DNA of 64,000 nucleotides from positions 2,349,001 to 2,413,000 of the forward strand of contig NC_014248.1 of assembly GCF_000196515.1 (NCBI RefSeq). Reading direction: 5' to 3'. Of the stretch, positions 38,998-51,607 are shown piece by piece. The stretch comes from 'Nostoc azollae' 0708 (lineage in GTDB: Bacteria > Cyanobacteriota > Cyanobacteriia > Cyanobacteriales > Nostocaceae). Below the pieces are notes generated by a model. It worked only from the letters and a program-made list of their open reading frames with translations. It was not told the origin of the DNA and did not search any database. Made by a program: the position numbers and the translations under genes. Every line of letters begins with the position of its first letter. Positions within the stretch are counted from its first letter, which is position 1.

Positions 38998-40749
38998 ATG
39001 GCACAATCTCGACGGCTTGCTAAACTCGGTACTTACCTACGTCCCCATTGGCAGGACACTGCTTTGGGAATTATTGCTTTATTCTCTGTCAATGGGCTGG
39101 GCGTTTATATCCCTTTGCTGATTCGCTCTGGGGTGGATACACTTTCAACAACCTTTAGTTTGAATCAAGTAATACGTTATGCGGTCATAATTATCTCGCT
39201 TAGTTCCGCAATGTGGATGATGCGTATGGCTTCCCGCATCTGGATTTTTGGTGTGGGTCGTCAGGTAGAATTTGAACTCAAGCAGCGAATTTTTCAGCAT
39301 TTGCTAAAACTTGAACCGGCTTATTTTACGACCAATACTCCTGGTGATTTAATTAGTCGGGCTACTAGCGATGTGGAAAATATCAGGCGGTTGCTAGGTT
39401 TTGCGGTATTGAGTTTAGCAAATACTTTGTTTGCTTATGCTCTGACGGTGCCAGTGATGCTATCAATTAGTGTGGATCTGACATTAGCTTCTCTGGCAGT
39501 CTATCCATTTATGTTCTTGTTGGTGTATTTGTTTAGCGATCGCTTACGTCAACAACAAGCAGCAGTGCAAGAACAACTTTCGGATATGAGTGAACTGATT
39601 CAAGAAGATATCAGTGGCATTTCTTTAATTAAGATTTATGCTCAAGAAGAGAATGAGCGTCAAGCCTTCCAAAAAAAGAATCAGGATCTATTGACAGCTA
39701 ACCTAATATTGGCACGAACCAGAAATACGCTTTTTCCCCTAATTGGTGGTTTGGCTAATATCAGTTCTCTGATCATCATTTGGTTGGGAACGATGCGGAT
39801 ATCTTCGGATTCTTTACCTGTGGGTGATTTTTTGGCTTTATTAATTTATGTAGAGCGTCTAGTTTTTCCCACGGCCTTGCTAGGATTTACAATTACTGCG
39901 TATCAACGGGGTGAAGTAAGTATTGACAGACTAGAGTCAATTTTGAGTGTAACTCCAAAAATTCAAGATCCACCGGATGCTATCCATTTGGCAGCCAATA
40001 CAATCAAAGGGGAAGTAACAGCTAAAAATCTTAGTTACACCTACCCTGGTGCCAATATCCCCGCTTTAAATGATATTAACTTGACTATTGCTCCTGGGGA
40101 ACTAGTGGCAATTGTTGGGGCTATTGGTGCTGGAAAATCTACTTTGGCTAATACTTTGCCTCGATTGTTAGATATTAAAGCGGGGCAGTTGTTTTTGGAT
40201 GGTTTGGATATTACAAAAATAGCTTTAAATGATTTGCGGCGTGCGATCGCTTACGTACCTCAAGACAGCTTTTTATTCAGCACTACCATTCAAAATAATA
40301 TCCGCTACGGGGACCCAGTCCGTAAACAAGAAAACGTGGTAACAGTCGCCCGTCTGGCTCAAATGGAAGCAGAAATTAACAATTTTCCCCAGCAATATGA
40401 AACAATTGTCGGTGAAAGAGGAATAACTCTTTCAGGTGGACAGCGACAACGTACAGCTTTAGCTAGAGCAATGTTAATTGATGCTCCAGTTTTAATTTTA
40501 GATGATGCCCTTTCCAGCGTTGATAATCAAACAGCTACCCAAATTCTCAGAAATCTCTCTAGTGGTACACAACAGAAAACCGTGATTTTCATCACCCATC
40601 AACTTTCTGCTGCTGCTACTGCGGATAGAATTATGGTCATGGACAAGGGTGAAATTGTCCAAATTGGTAAACATACAGAACTTGTTGAACAGCCAGGATT
40701 ATATAAAAAGTTGTGGAGTCAGCATCAAGTACAAGAATTGCTTAAATAG
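38998..40749 (+). CDS. ABC exporter, fused permease-ATPase (MsbA/lipid or peptide type)
   Basis: 583 residues, a half-transporter that would act as a dimer. The six-helix permease spans about 15-300 with the coupling region RSGVDTLSTTF ... RQVEFELKQRIFQHLLKL. The ATPase has Walker A GAIGAGKST (near 372), Q-loop YVPQDSFLFS, signature LSGGQRQRTALARAM (near 478), Walker B VLILDDALSSVD and the switch His in FITHQ. Walker A has Ala-Ile where Ser/Thr is usual, still functional in type. HIP1 in the gene. Substrate not predictable. IS1634 copy C is inserted 43 bp after the stop codon without damaging it. Confidence 0.9.
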   Translation: MAQSRRLAKLGTYLRPHWQDTALGIIALFSVNGLGVYIPLLIRSGVDTLSTTFSLNQVIRYAVIIISLSSAMWMMRMASRIWIFGVGRQVEFELKQRIFQHLLKLEPAYFTTNTPGDLISRATSDVENIRRLLGFAVLSLANTLFAYALTVPVMLSISVDLTLASLAVYPFMFLLVYLFSDRLRQQQAAVQEQLSDMSELIQEDISGISLIKIYAQEENERQAFQKKNQDLLTANLILARTRNTLFPLIGGLANISSLIIIWLGTMRISSDSLPVGDFLALLIYVERLVFPTALLGFTITAYQRGEVSIDRLESILSVTPKIQDPPDAIHLAANTIKGEVTAKNLSYTYPGANIPALNDINLTIAPGELVAIVGAIGAGKSTLANTLPRLLDIKAGQLFLDGLDITKIALNDLRRAIAYVPQDSFLFSTTIQNNIRYGDPVRKQENVVTVARLAQMEAEINNFPQQYETIVGERGITLSGGQRQRTALARAMLIDAPVLILDDALSSVDNQTATQILRNLSSGTQQKTVIFITHQLSAAATADRIMVMDKGEIVQIGKHTELVEQPGLYKKLWSQHQVQELLK

Positions 40750-40792
40750 GGTTTCAGGGATGGGTTTGAAATAGTTGAGAATCCCTATTTAA

Positions 40793-42995
40793 CCCACATT
40801 CGGCACCATAAAGTGCCACAGAGAGAAATTACGGAGACAAAAGATATAAGGGAGCATAAAAAGAAACATATGCAGTGAAAAAAGGCATTGGAGAAATAGT
40901 AAAGCACCAAAAATAGCATCAAAAGTTATTGTCAATAAGGAGCAATAAGAAAGAACACCGCCTAGAGGAGTCAACAGATAAATGAAGATATTCAAGAGAT
41001 AAATCATAACTTAGACTAATAGATTGAAGTAAAATAAGAAATTATGGACATAGTAAAATAGAGCTATAAATCAAAGACATTAGGTTATTTTGTGATAGAA
41101 ACTAAATTAATAGAGAGAAAAATTAGGTAACTAATTGAGAGTAGGGAAAACAATGATATGGTAAAAGATTCACAATGAAATCTCTCTCTTGAGTCCAGTA
41201 ACAGATGTGTTTTTCCTGGTTAACTGTAAGTAAATGAATAGACTGAAACCATGGAAAAATCCAGCGTAAAGTGGGGCGGTCAGTTGGTTTGCCCAATTGA
41301 TTTTTTACTCTTGATTTAGACTCTCTCAAAGGGGTTCTAATTTGTCGTTGAGCTAAAGTATAAACCAGCAGACATAAACCCATAATCATTCCCAGGGACT
41401 CTATTCTCTCTGGACTTTTTAGGAAAATACTGTCTGCAAAAAATAATGGGTCTTTGAGAAAAGCAAACCCTCTCTGGCAAGACTATTGAGCTTTATATTC
41501 ACTCAAGATGGAGTCATGGGTAAGTTCATTGGAATCCAAAAGGTTTGTACCAATAATAAAAGGCCATGCCCTCAGAAATTCTGTATTAATTTTACTTTCA
41601 TTCTGGGAGACTGTAGCTGATATTTCAGAGGATATCTTTCCTGAACTATCTTTTTTCTTAGATTTGATTTGAGTAACTTTACTCTGGTTAATTTGGTGAT
41701 ATTTGAATTGTTTGAATAGTTTAGATAACCCCTTGATAGGATCAGCTTCACAAGCAAATTTTTCTGGTGATAACTTTTTGAAATCTTGCACAGCTTTTGA
41801 TTGTGCCTTGGTAATTTTTTGTGAGAGTTTACCCAGGTCTGATTCTCTTCTTTCTTGACTTTGCACTACTAACCATCTTTGTTCTATTCCTGGATAATTT
41901 ACTGTTTTTGAAGCTAGTTTATATCCGGGTAAGTTACTACCAACAAAGTCTGCTTCTGGTAATGTTGATATTAATCATTGTTCTGATTTTACGCTTAATG
42001 GCACTGGACATAACCAGCTTAAACCTGACATCATTTTCAGATTTGATTCTGTATATAAGGCCCAGTCTGCTACTATGAGACTGTTAACTTTTAATTGTTG
42101 TTGGTACTCTACTGCTATTTTACCAAAGCATGATGAATCTGCTTGGTTTCCCGATGCTAGGTTTAAAAATATATATTGGTATGTCTCCATCTCCTGAACA
42201 TATCATTTCTATGATGCACTGTTTTAACTCCGGTCTATGGTGACCAGAATAACCGTAGGTAATGGTTATTTCTTTTGGTGATTTTACTGCTAATTCTTCT
42301 AGTTCTTGATTATTTCCTAGTTTTTGACTCTCAAATATTACTTCTGGTAAGCTGGTATTATATTGCCCATGTACGTCCATTTATGATGAGTCTAGATGCC
42401 CTGCTCATAGGGATAATCCAAATTCTTGGGCTGCTTTTAAGGCGACAATAAAAAATATTCTATCCAATCCTTTTATAAATAGTTTATCCATGACTCTCCC
42501 CAGTTTATCGTCCTTGAGATATTCTGGTTTTACTCCTGGTCCTATTAGATGGTCACAGGGGATTGTTTCAAAATCTTGGGGAAACATATATAAGGGTTTT
42601 TATACAAATCCTAACCCGTTGATTATCATGGCTTTTACTACATGAACCGGACTTACTTTCTCACCAATTTCAAGGATTATTTCTACTACTCCTATGGGGT
42701 CTATTATTCCTGCTACTATGCCTAAATGGTCTAGGTTTTGGATTTCCATTTTTTGAAGCTTTTATTTCACAACAGAATTATCCACAACTCCTGTTGTCAT
42801 TAAATCATTTCTTCTTCTATTCTAATTTAATTTTTAAATCATTAAATTTTCTTTTGTTTTATCTTCTTGACAAAACTTTATTCTCTCACTCTATTACCAT
42901 TTTAATGATACTGTTCTCATTAAGCCTTTTCTTCCTTCCAGGAGTTTTAGTTATTGTGTACTACTATCTGTGACAGTTAGGGTGCGGAAGCTGGG
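40793..42995 (-). mobile_element. IS1634-type element copy C (most complete)
   Basis: 2203 bp with ends CCCACATTCGGCACC and (inverted) CCCAGCTTCCGCACC. It has no internal insertion, so it serves as reference for copies A and B. No target duplication is evident (ATTTAA left, TTTTAT right). Confidence 0.85.
41123..42749 (-). pseudogene. IS1634-type transposase copy C, broken
   Basis: Minus-strand frame from ATG at 42749 to a stop at 41123. It carries the same TAA (before KPLYMFP), TGA and TAA (around HLDSS) and T-run phase shift as copies A and B. The C-terminal part is open: FLKSPERIESLGMIMGLCLL, VYTLAQRQIRTPLRESKSRV, NQLGKPTDRPTLRWIFPWFQ. The 40793-41120 segment beyond the gene is non-coding. 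Confidence 0.82.
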
Positions 42996-43028
42996 TTTTA
43001 TACGCCTTTATGTGAAATAAAAATAAAA

Positions 43029-43053
43029 AAAGACGAACTTAAAAGTCCGTCCT
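43029..43053 (-). terminator. Terminator of the chlL-chlN cluster
   Basis: Minus strand: GGACGGACTT TTA AGTTCGTC followed by seven T. The stem pairs GACGGACTT with AAGTTCGTC (one mismatch). Located 26 bp after the chlN stop. Confidence 0.75.
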
Positions 43054-43078
43054 AAAATTGCCAGAGAAAACCCAAAAC

Positions 43079-44512
<1,434 letters not shown>

Positions 44513-44588
44513 TTAACAGTGTTCAATGAGCAGTTATCAGTTACCAATCTCTTCATTGTGTACTGATAACTGTTTACTGTTCACTGAT

Positions 44589-45419
44589 TTAATTGTTGGG
44601 GAATAGACGTGCCATTTCTGATTCATGAAAAACCTCTGATGGCAGTTGTTCCCCCAAAAGGCCATTATTTTCTTCACCTTCTTGCAGAGATGTTTCATCA
44701 CCCCAAACATCAGACAACACATCTCGAAATTCACTTTCATCAGGTTGACTGATATCATCAAATCCCTTGGCATTAGACAGACTTAAATCACCTAATGCCG
44801 AATCGTCATTCTCTGCTGTTAAATCAATAGACTCAAAAGATATCCCACTAAAATGATCTTCTGTTTGCAAAGATGATTTTTCCGACTCCTCTGAGAGGCT
44901 ATAGTCAGATAAAGAAATCTCATTTAAGCCATTTTCATTTCCCTGAGAGTCACTGCCAGTCCAGTTATTGTCAGTGACATCAATTCCCATTGTGAAGTCT
45001 TGATCAATGACTTCCTCCTCAGCAACACTGAAACCAGAAATTGTTGATGGTTCCTCATCAGACACATCTTCAGGGATATCTTCCGTAACCACTTGGGAAA
45101 AACGTGAGTATCTCTCTGGTTCTCTAGTTGGACTCAATCTATTGCCAAGCAAGATATCTGGATCAAAATGCAACCCCAGCACTTCGATTAGAGTATCAGC
45201 GTCGGGATTTAATTTTGCAAAAGGAAACATCAATTGGGCTAGTTTTGGTTCTAGCGCATTGACAACTCCCAGGATGAGGTAAGAAGAGGGTCGCTTCCCC
45301 CCATCGGGGGTATAAACAGATTCTATTGCCATTTGCAGGGTAATCCAGTCCCGGTTCACTTGGAAGAACTGCAACCACTTTTGTTTGATTGAATCGGTAA
45401 AACTTTCAAAGAAAGCCAT
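44589..45419 (-). CDS. DUF5331 acidic protein between chlL and chlN
   Basis: 276 residues from MAFFESFTDSIKQKWLQFFQ at 45419. The first ~105 residues are a folded domain (DWITLQMAIESVYTPDGGKR, SYLILGVVNALEPKLAQLMF, LIEVLGLHFDPDILLG). The rest is a long acidic Ser/Asp/Glu-rich, probably disordered tail ending SEMARLFPNN. I recognise this as DUF5331, often located with chlL/chlN in filamentous cyanobacteria; its role in protochlorophyllide reduction is unproven. It lies 31 bp after chlL, so it is probably cotranscribed. Confidence 0.8.
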   Translation of the reverse strand: MAFFESFTDSIKQKWLQFFQVNRDWITLQMAIESVYTPDGGKRPSSYLILGVVNALEPKLAQLMFPFAKLNPDADTLIEVLGLHFDPDILLGNRLSPTREPERYSRFSQVVTEDIPEDVSDEEPSTISGFSVAEEEVIDQDFTMGIDVTDNNWTGSDSQGNENGLNEISLSDYSLSEESEKSSLQTEDHFSGISFESIDLTAENDDSALGDLSLSNAKGFDDISQPDESEFRDVLSDVWGDETSLQEGEENNGLLGEQLPSEVFHESEMARLFPNN

Positions 45420-45450
45420 AATGTCCCCCATCCTGAAGAGGTAAATTGTT

Positions 45451-46317
45451 TTATACAATCATCAAGTCTAATTCCTCTTTTACAATAGTGGGTTGTGGTT
45501 GACTCGGATTTAAATAAAAATCTGACAACAGAGAAAAAAGTTCACGATCAGGGGCATCGTTAGGAACGACACCTTCAGGACGAGATAAGATTTGGTCAGC
45601 GATGCTTAGGTAATAATCGCAAACATAGTTCAGGGAAGGATCTGACTCAGCCATCTCAAACAGAGTTTTGCCTTTAACACGGGAAACACGAATATCTTCA
45701 ATTAAAGGTAATACTTCCAAAACCGGCATTGGTACGGCTTCTATATATTTCTCAATCAAATCGCGTTTAGCAGTACGATTACCGATTAACCCAGCTAGTC
45801 GTAATGGGTGGGTTCTGGCTTTCTCACGGACAGAAGCTGCAATACGGTTAGCAGCAAATAAAGCATCAAAGCCGTTATCTGTGACAATCAGGCAGTAATC
45901 AGCATAGTTGAGAGGTGCGGCAAAACCACCACATACAACGTCACCTAGAACATCAAATAAAATTACATCGTACTCATCAAAGGCGTTAAGTTCTTTTAAG
46001 AGTTTAACTGTTTCACCCACTACATAACCACCACATCCTGCACCTGCTGGCGGACCACCTGCTTCAACGCAGTCAACACCACCATAGCCTTTGTAAATGA
46101 CATCTTCTGGCCAAACATCTTCGTAGTGATAATCCTTTTCTTGCAGGGTGTCGATAATGGTAGGAATTAGAAACCCAGTGAGTGTAAAGGTGCTGTCATG
46201 TTTGGGGTCACAGCCAATTTGTAGGACTTTTTTGCCGCGTTTGGCTAATGCGACTGAGATATTACAGCTAGTAGTAGATTTGCCGATTCCGCCTTTTCCG
46301 TAAACTGCTAGTTTCAC
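45451..46317 (-). CDS. chlL: Light-independent protochlorophyllide reductase iron-sulfur ATPase
   Basis: 288 residues from GTG at 46317 (read as Met, then [20 protein letters not shown]); an extended upstream frame adds ten unlikely residues. NifH-like: P-loop GKGGIGKST, the Cys of [14 protein letters not shown] and of [12 protein letters not shown] that bridge a [4Fe-4S] cluster between two subunits, and switch II. It hydrolyses ATP to drive electrons to ChlN-ChlB in dark chlorophyll synthesis. Leads the cluster; promoter must lie within 46318-46700. Confidence 0.96.
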   Translation of the reverse strand: MKLAVYGKGGIGKSTTSCNISVALAKRGKKVLQIGCDPKHDSTFTLTGFLIPTIIDTLQEKDYHYEDVWPEDVIYKGYGGVDCVEAGGPPAGAGCGGYVVGETVKLLKELNAFDEYDVILFDVLGDVVCGGFAAPLNYADYCLIVTDNGFDALFAANRIAASVREKARTHPLRLAGLIGNRTAKRDLIEKYIEAVPMPVLEVLPLIEDIRVSRVKGKTLFEMAESDPSLNYVCDYYLSIADQILSRPEGVVPNDAPDRELFSLLSDFYLNPSQPQPTIVKEELDLMIV

Positions 46318-46929
46318 TTTTGTTTGCCTCTTATAGTTTCTGATCAAAATAGCCGCTCAAACATTGGCCTTTCAACTAGCCTGAGTCAGCGATGTGTTAG
46401 CTATGTGACTGTCATTATTGTCCAAAGCTTCTGGAAAATAAAGAGGCTAGAAATATGTAAATCGATTTTAAATAAACCATTTAAAATAAAAATAGATTTT
46501 TTATATATAGAATTCGCCTTAAAGAATTAAAAAAGCCTAATAAACTCATTTTATTAGATTTAGAAGCTTTTTTACTAAAAAAAGTTACAAAAAACAAAAA
46601 ATTAAACTATTATTTTGATAATGGTTTGCATAAAATTATCTGATGATTACTAAATAATCATTAGCAGGCAAGTAGACTGCTAGTAGCCTGTTATTTATTG
46701 GAATCAAAATCATTGTCAGTGCATACAACGAGAATATTATTCACACTTTAGAAAGGAGATAAATTTATGGTTTTCGGCACTTTGGGAAACAAGGAGTAAT
46801 TTGAGTTGATGAACGATCCCTGAGCACCAGCTATCATAGTTGTTAATTTTTATTAAAAAATCAAATATCTGACTAAAGTTAATTGAAACATGACAGTGAT
46901 AACTTTCATGTATAATTATAAACTTTATT
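46318..46929. other. AT-rich spacer upstream of chlL
   Basis: No gene supported. Very AT-rich at 46440-46620. It separates divergent-by-position minus genes; it likely contains the chlL promoter. A stem AAACTCATTTTATTAG-type weak repeat is present but not convincing. Confidence 0.4.
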
Positions 46930-47172
46930 TTATGCAAGAGCCTTGATTTCCTGCAATGATTGCCAGCCCGCGTGCCATTGAGAGTTATCTTGTAATAATT
47001 TGGCATTTAACCAAAAGCGCACATTAGGCTCACAAGCGGCTACCATTTCTGCATATACCCATCTACCCTTATCTATGCGGTTAACTACTTGAAAATGTCG
47101 CCAACCATCAACTTTTTGTTGTGCTGTCCACTTAGAACCGAGTAAATAAGGAAACTTTTGTTTTTTAGGCAT
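46930..47172 (-). CDS. TIGR02450-family Trp-rich small protein
   Basis: 80 residues, MPKKQKFPYLLGSKWTAQQK. Conserved pattern of Trp residues (GSKWTAQQKVDGWRHFQVV, KGRWVYAEMVAACEPNVRFW, WHAGWQSLQEI) identifies the Trp-rich TIGR02450 family, found in cyanobacteria and some proteobacteria, function unknown. Intact and alone; the next upstream feature is a dead kinase gene. Confidence 0.85.
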   Translation of the reverse strand: MPKKQKFPYLLGSKWTAQQKVDGWRHFQVVNRIDKGRWVYAEMVAACEPNVRFWLNAKLLQDNSQWHAGWQSLQEIKALA

Positions 47173-47233
47173 TGGTCGTTATATTTTGGACTGATGATAG
47201 CGTTAAATCTACTATTATAATTAATCTTTACAA

Positions 47234-48321
47234 TTACGAATTACCATAGTTTTGCTGTTGGAGAGGGATAGTAATTGCAAATTTTTTTCCCTGACCAATC
47301 TGTGAGATGCATTCTAAACTACCGTGATGTTTTTCTGAGATGAGTTGATAACTAATTGAGAATCCCAAACCAGTGCCTTTACCAACTGCTTTAGTCGTCA
47401 AGAAGGGTTCAAATAAATGCTTTTTCTTGTCTTCGGGAGTGCCGTAACCATTATCAGCAATAGCAGTGCGAACTTGATTATCAGTAGTTATGGTAAATAG
47501 GTAGATACAAATAAATATAAGTATGTAACAAAATGTAAACTAATCGAGACCCTTGGCATTGCTTGATTCCCCTTTGCTGTATTCGCCATGACATAGTTAT
47601 AAGTTTTTCCACCCACCTACTTAGTTTAAATAATAATTTTTGGTTCTTCATATTGTTGATTGTTGTTTACAGGATCATCACTAGCATCAATGGCCTTGAT
47701 TAAAAGGTTCATCAATACTTGATTAAGTTGACCAGGGTAACAATCAATCAAAGGTAACTCAGCGTATTTTTGAATAACTTCAATAGCAGGGTGTTTATTA
47801 GTCCCCTTGATACGACTTTGCAAAATTAGCAACGTACTTTCAATTTCATCAAGGAGATTAACTTGTTCAAATTCGGCTTCATCTAAGCGGGGAAAATTAC
47901 GTAATTATAAAATAATCTCTTTGATTCTTTGGCTACCAATTCTCACCGAGTTAAGTAATTTACGCAAGTCAGTAATCAGATAGTTTAAATCAATGTCCTC
48001 TGTTGCTTCAGGAATTTATATTACTGACTGCGGATAGTGATTTTGATACAGCTTGATTAAACTAATTAAATCTCGAATATATTCGTCCGCAGGGTCAATA
48101 TTGCTATAAATAAAACTAACTGGGTTATTAATTTCGTGTGCTACGCCTGCTACTACTCCCTTCCCAGTCAACCCAAACCCTGCCCGGTAAATAGCAATAA
48201 TAGACCGACAGCAAGCAGGAAGGACAAAAAACAAATGCAGAATACTTAAGGCGCGAGTAGCGCTAAATGCCAAGATGAAGGGTAATAGTGTCAAGACAGC
48301 CCCAATATCCTCTACAGTCAT
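47234..48321 (-). pseudogene. Histidine kinase, broken and interrupted by a MITE
   Basis: From ATG at 48321: two hydrophobic segments (IGAVLTLLPFILAFSATRAL, HLFFVLPACC), then the H-box KGVVAGVAHEINNPVSFIYS, a helical dimerisation region, NQVLMNLLIKAIDAS (N-box), and after the insert DNQVRTAIADNGYG (G1) and TTKAVGKGTGLGFSIS (G2). TAA stops lie after QSVI and after KEIIL. A small element at about 47494-47629 separates the N- and G1-boxes. Cytoplasmic kinase part is clear; partner regulator not seen. Confidence 0.8.
47494..47629. repeat. MITE-like insertion in the kinase pseudogene
   Basis: About 136 bp inserted between codons for the N-box and G1-box of the kinase. Ends TAAATAGGTAGATAC and, inverted, TAAACTAAGTAGGTGGG are weakly complementary. 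One end resembles window positions 1-46. Exact target duplication cannot be fixed because the target is a run of AAT. Confidence 0.6.
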
Positions 48322-48590
48322 ATCTTCCTTGCACCTCTTCTTACAAACCTAGGCAACGTAAAAATATGGACGATAAGGCCACCTTATTTTTATTGGTTTT
48401 TATGGGTAAACCAAGGGTCTTGGTAAAATACTGTGTAATTTAATTCCATCAATTTTTGTTGGTGCAAGATTGGAGTACAGCGAGGTTTTGCAAAAACGGG
48501 CGGTAATACTACTGGATAAAGACGTGAAGACCGATCCATCCGTTATCTGACATCTTTTTAAAATGGCTCTAGCAGATTATCAAAAAGCCT

Positions 48591-51209
48591 ATGCAACCTA
48601 CTAATCCTAACCAATTTACAGAAAGAGCCTGGGAAGCGATCGCCCATACTCCTGATATTGCTAAACAGTACCAGCAACAGCAGCTAGAAACGGAACATCT
48701 CATGAAAGCACTGCTGGAACAAGATGGGCTAAGTAACGCAATTTTTACTAAAGCAGGTGCAAATCTCCAAAAAGTTAGAGATTACACAGATCAATTTATC
48801 TTACGTCAACCAAAAGTATCAGGAACTAGCAGTTCTGTTTATTTAGGACGTAGTTTAGATACATTATTAGATCGGGCAGATAAATATCGCCAAGAATTTA
48901 AAGATGAATATATTTCCGTTGAACATATCCTGCTAGGATACGCTAAAGATGACCGATTTGGTAAAAGTCTACTCCAGGAATTTGGTTTAGACGAAGGCAA
49001 ACTAGAAAATATTATTAAACAAATTCGTGGGAACCAAACAGTGACAGATCAAAGTCCAGAAGGAAAATATCAATCTCTAGAAAGATACGGACGTGATTTA
49101 ACAGAAGCAGCACGTCTAGGTCAATTAGATCCCGTAATTGGTCGGGATGATGAAATTAGGAGAACAATTCAAATTCTATCCCGTCGTACCAAAAATAATC
49201 CTGTATTAATTGGTGAACCTGGAGTTGGTAAAACTGCAATTGCAGAAGGTCTAGCACAGCGGATAGTTACCGGCGATGTTCCCCAATCCCTCAAAGATAG
49301 AAAACTCATCTCTTTAGATATGGGGGCATTAGTCGCCGGGGCAAAATTCCGGGGTGAATTTGAAGAACGCCTGAAAGCAGTATTAAAAGAAGTTACTGAA
49401 TCTGGCGGGAATATTGTATTATTTATTGATGAAATTCATACCGTTGTTGGTGCAGGTGCAACTCAAGGTGCAATGGATGCAGGTAATTTACTCAAACCCA
49501 TGTTAGCAAGAGGTGAATTACGTTGTATTGGGGCGACGACTTTAGATGAATACCGGAAATATATTGAAAAAGATGCAGCTTTAGAAAGACGCTTCCAGCA
49601 AGTTTATGTAGATCAGCCGGATGTTCAAGATACGATTTCCATTTTGCGTGGTTTGAAAGAACGTTATGAAGTGCATCACGGGGTAAAAATTTCTGATAGT
49701 TCTTTAGTTGCAGCCGCAACATTATCCAGTCGTTATATTAGCGATCGCTTCCTTCCCGATAAAGCCATTGACTTAGTAGACGAAGCGGCAGCTAAATTGA
49801 AAATGGAGATTACCTCCAAACCAGAAGAACTAGATGAAATTGATCGCAAGATTATCCAATTAGAAATGGAGAAGCTTTCTTTACAAAAAGAAAGTGATTT
49901 AGCTTCACGTGAACGTTTAGAAAGACTAGAAAAAGAACTTACTGACTTTAAAGAGGAACAAAGTACTCTCAGAATTCAATGGCAATCTGAAAAAGATATT
50001 ATCACCAAAATTCAATCTATCAAAGAAGAAACTGATCGAGTGAATCTAGAAATTCAGCAAGCAGAAAGAAACTATGATCTCAACCGCGCTGCTGAATTGA
50101 AATATGGTAAATTAACAGATTTACATCGGCAATTAGAAGCCGTAGAAAGCGAACTCGCCAATGCTCAAGGAACAGGTAAATCTCTATTACGGGAAGAAGT
50201 TACAGAAGCTGATATAGCCGAAATAATTTCTAAATGGACAGGTATTCCAATCAGCAAATTAGTAGAATCAGAAAAAGAAAAATTACTCCATTTAGAAGAT
50301 GAACTACACCACCGCATTGTCGGTCAGGCTGAAGCCGTAACAGCCGTAGCCGATGCAATTCAACGTTCCCGCGCTGGACTTGCTGACCCAAATCGTCCCA
50401 TTGCTAGTTTTGTTTTCCTTGGACCAACAGGTGTAGGTAAAACCGAATTAGCCAAAGCTTTAGCTGCATATATGTTTGACAGCGAAGAATCTTTGGTCCG
50501 AATTGATATGTCAGAATATATGGACAAACATACCGTTTCTCGGTTAATTGGTGCACCTCCAGGCTATGTTGGTTATGAAGAAGGAGGACAATTAACAGAA
50601 GCTATTCGTCGTCGTCCTTATGCGGTAATTTTATTTGACGAAATTGAAAAAGCACATCCAGACGTATTTAATATTTTGCTGCAAATTCTTGATGATGGTC
50701 GCGTCACCGATTCCCAAGCTCGAACGGTAGATTTTAAAAATACCATTATCATCATGACTAGTAACATTGGTTCTCAGTATATTCTCGATTTTGCTGGTGA
50801 TGATTCTCGGTATAGTGAAATGCGTCATCGTGTGATGGAAGCAATGCGGAATAGTTTCCGTCCTGAGTTCTTAAACCGCATTGATGAAGTTATCATTTTC
50901 CACAGTTTGCAGAAATCCGAATTACGCCAAATTGTGCAGTTGCAAGTAGATAGACTCAGACAAAGATTGAGTGACAAAAAAATGTCTCTGCGACTTGCTG
51001 GTGCTGCCCTTGACTTCTTAGCACAAGTAGGTTATGACCCTGTATTTGGTGCCAGACCATTAAAACGAGCAATTCAGCGGGAGTTAGAAACCCAAATTGC
51101 TAAAGCTATTTTACGCGGTGAATTTAGCGACGGTGATACAATTTTCGTTGATGTCCAAAATGAACGTCTCGCTTTTAGTCGTTTACCAGTAGAAGTATTT
51201 ACTGGTTAA
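48591..51209 (+). CDS. clpB: ATP-dependent disaggregase ClpB
   Basis: 872 residues, full length. It resolubilises aggregated proteins together with DnaK. N-domain (residues 1-150), AAA-1 with Walker A GEPGVGKT (near 208) and Walker [14 protein letters not shown], the coiled-coil M domain (about 410-530, present, which separates ClpB from ClpC/ClpA), AAA-2 with GPTGVGKT (near 613) and [14 protein letters not shown], and the C-terminal [14 protein letters not shown]. No CIRCE operator is visible upstream. Two HIP1 sites. Intact. Confidence 0.97.
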   Translation: MQPTNPNQFTERAWEAIAHTPDIAKQYQQQQLETEHLMKALLEQDGLSNAIFTKAGANLQKVRDYTDQFILRQPKVSGTSSSVYLGRSLDTLLDRADKYRQEFKDEYISVEHILLGYAKDDRFGKSLLQEFGLDEGKLENIIKQIRGNQTVTDQSPEGKYQSLERYGRDLTEAARLGQLDPVIGRDDEIRRTIQILSRRTKNNPVLIGEPGVGKTAIAEGLAQRIVTGDVPQSLKDRKLISLDMGALVAGAKFRGEFEERLKAVLKEVTESGGNIVLFIDEIHTVVGAGATQGAMDAGNLLKPMLARGELRCIGATTLDEYRKYIEKDAALERRFQQVYVDQPDVQDTISILRGLKERYEVHHGVKISDSSLVAAATLSSRYISDRFLPDKAIDLVDEAAAKLKMEITSKPEELDEIDRKIIQLEMEKLSLQKESDLASRERLERLEKELTDFKEEQSTLRIQWQSEKDIITKIQSIKEETDRVNLEIQQAERNYDLNRAAELKYGKLTDLHRQLEAVESELANAQGTGKSLLREEVTEADIAEIISKWTGIPISKLVESEKEKLLHLEDELHHRIVGQAEAVTAVADAIQRSRAGLADPNRPIASFVFLGPTGVGKTELAKALAAYMFDSEESLVRIDMSEYMDKHTVSRLIGAPPGYVGYEEGGQLTEAIRRRPYAVILFDEIEKAHPDVFNILLQILDDGRVTDSQARTVDFKNTIIIMTSNIGSQYILDFAGDDSRYSEMRHRVMEAMRNSFRPEFLNRIDEVIIFHSLQKSELRQIVQLQVDRLRQRLSDKKMSLRLAGAALDFLAQVGYDPVFGARPLKRAIQRELETQIAKAILRGEFSDGDTIFVDVQNERLAFSRLPVEVFTG

Positions 51210-51226
51210 ATTTTTCAGAGTAACTT

Positions 51227-51357
51227 AGAGGATGTTTGAAAAGTCCTTAGTGATATATCAGAAACTTTTAGATCCCCCTAACCCCCTTTTTTCAGGGGGT
51301 TAGGAGGGATGAATAAGTGCCTAAATTCACAGCCATAAACTCTTAAAACAACCTCTT
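51227..51357. repeat. MITE with a C-rich hairpin, copy 1
   Basis: Terminal inverted repeats AGAGGATGTTTGAAAAGTCC and AGAGGTTGTTTTAAGAGTTT (from the other side), about 131 bp. The interior holds the C-run/G-run hairpin CCCCCTAACCCCC / GGGGGTTAGGAGGG. A relative lies at 53347-53466. Confidence 0.65.
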
Positions 51358-51396
51358 ATAAACCCGGCTATTCTATAGCCGGGTTTATAAGAGGTT
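51350..51396. repeat. Perfect 21-bp-arm palindrome after clpB
   Basis: Arms at 51350-51370 and 51376-51396 around the loop TTCTA; core AAACCCGGCTA / TAGCCGGGTTT. The left arm overlaps the end of the MITE. It could end clpB transcription in either direction, though no long T run follows. Confidence 0.8.
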
Positions 51397-51607
51397 GTAT
51401 GATTAAGAATCAGGTAAAGGCAAATTTTATACATCCCCAAGGTATTAACGTTAAATTACTTTTAATCAATGTATTTTTGTCTAATGTGAAATTTACAATG
51501 GAATATTTACAATATTTAATATAGAAATCCTCAAAGATATGTGAGACAATCTATGGTCTGTTTCCTACAACCATGATCTAGGTACAAGTTGAATAGGAGT
51601 GCTATAT

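Noticed and set aside
48330..48590. CIRCE or similar heat-shock operator before clpB
   Set aside because: No TTAGCACTC-N9-GAGTGCTAA-like inverted repeat is present.
49492..49722. Antisense frames inside clpB, chlN, galE and trpD
   Set aside because: They are shadows of strongly conserved genes on the other strand.
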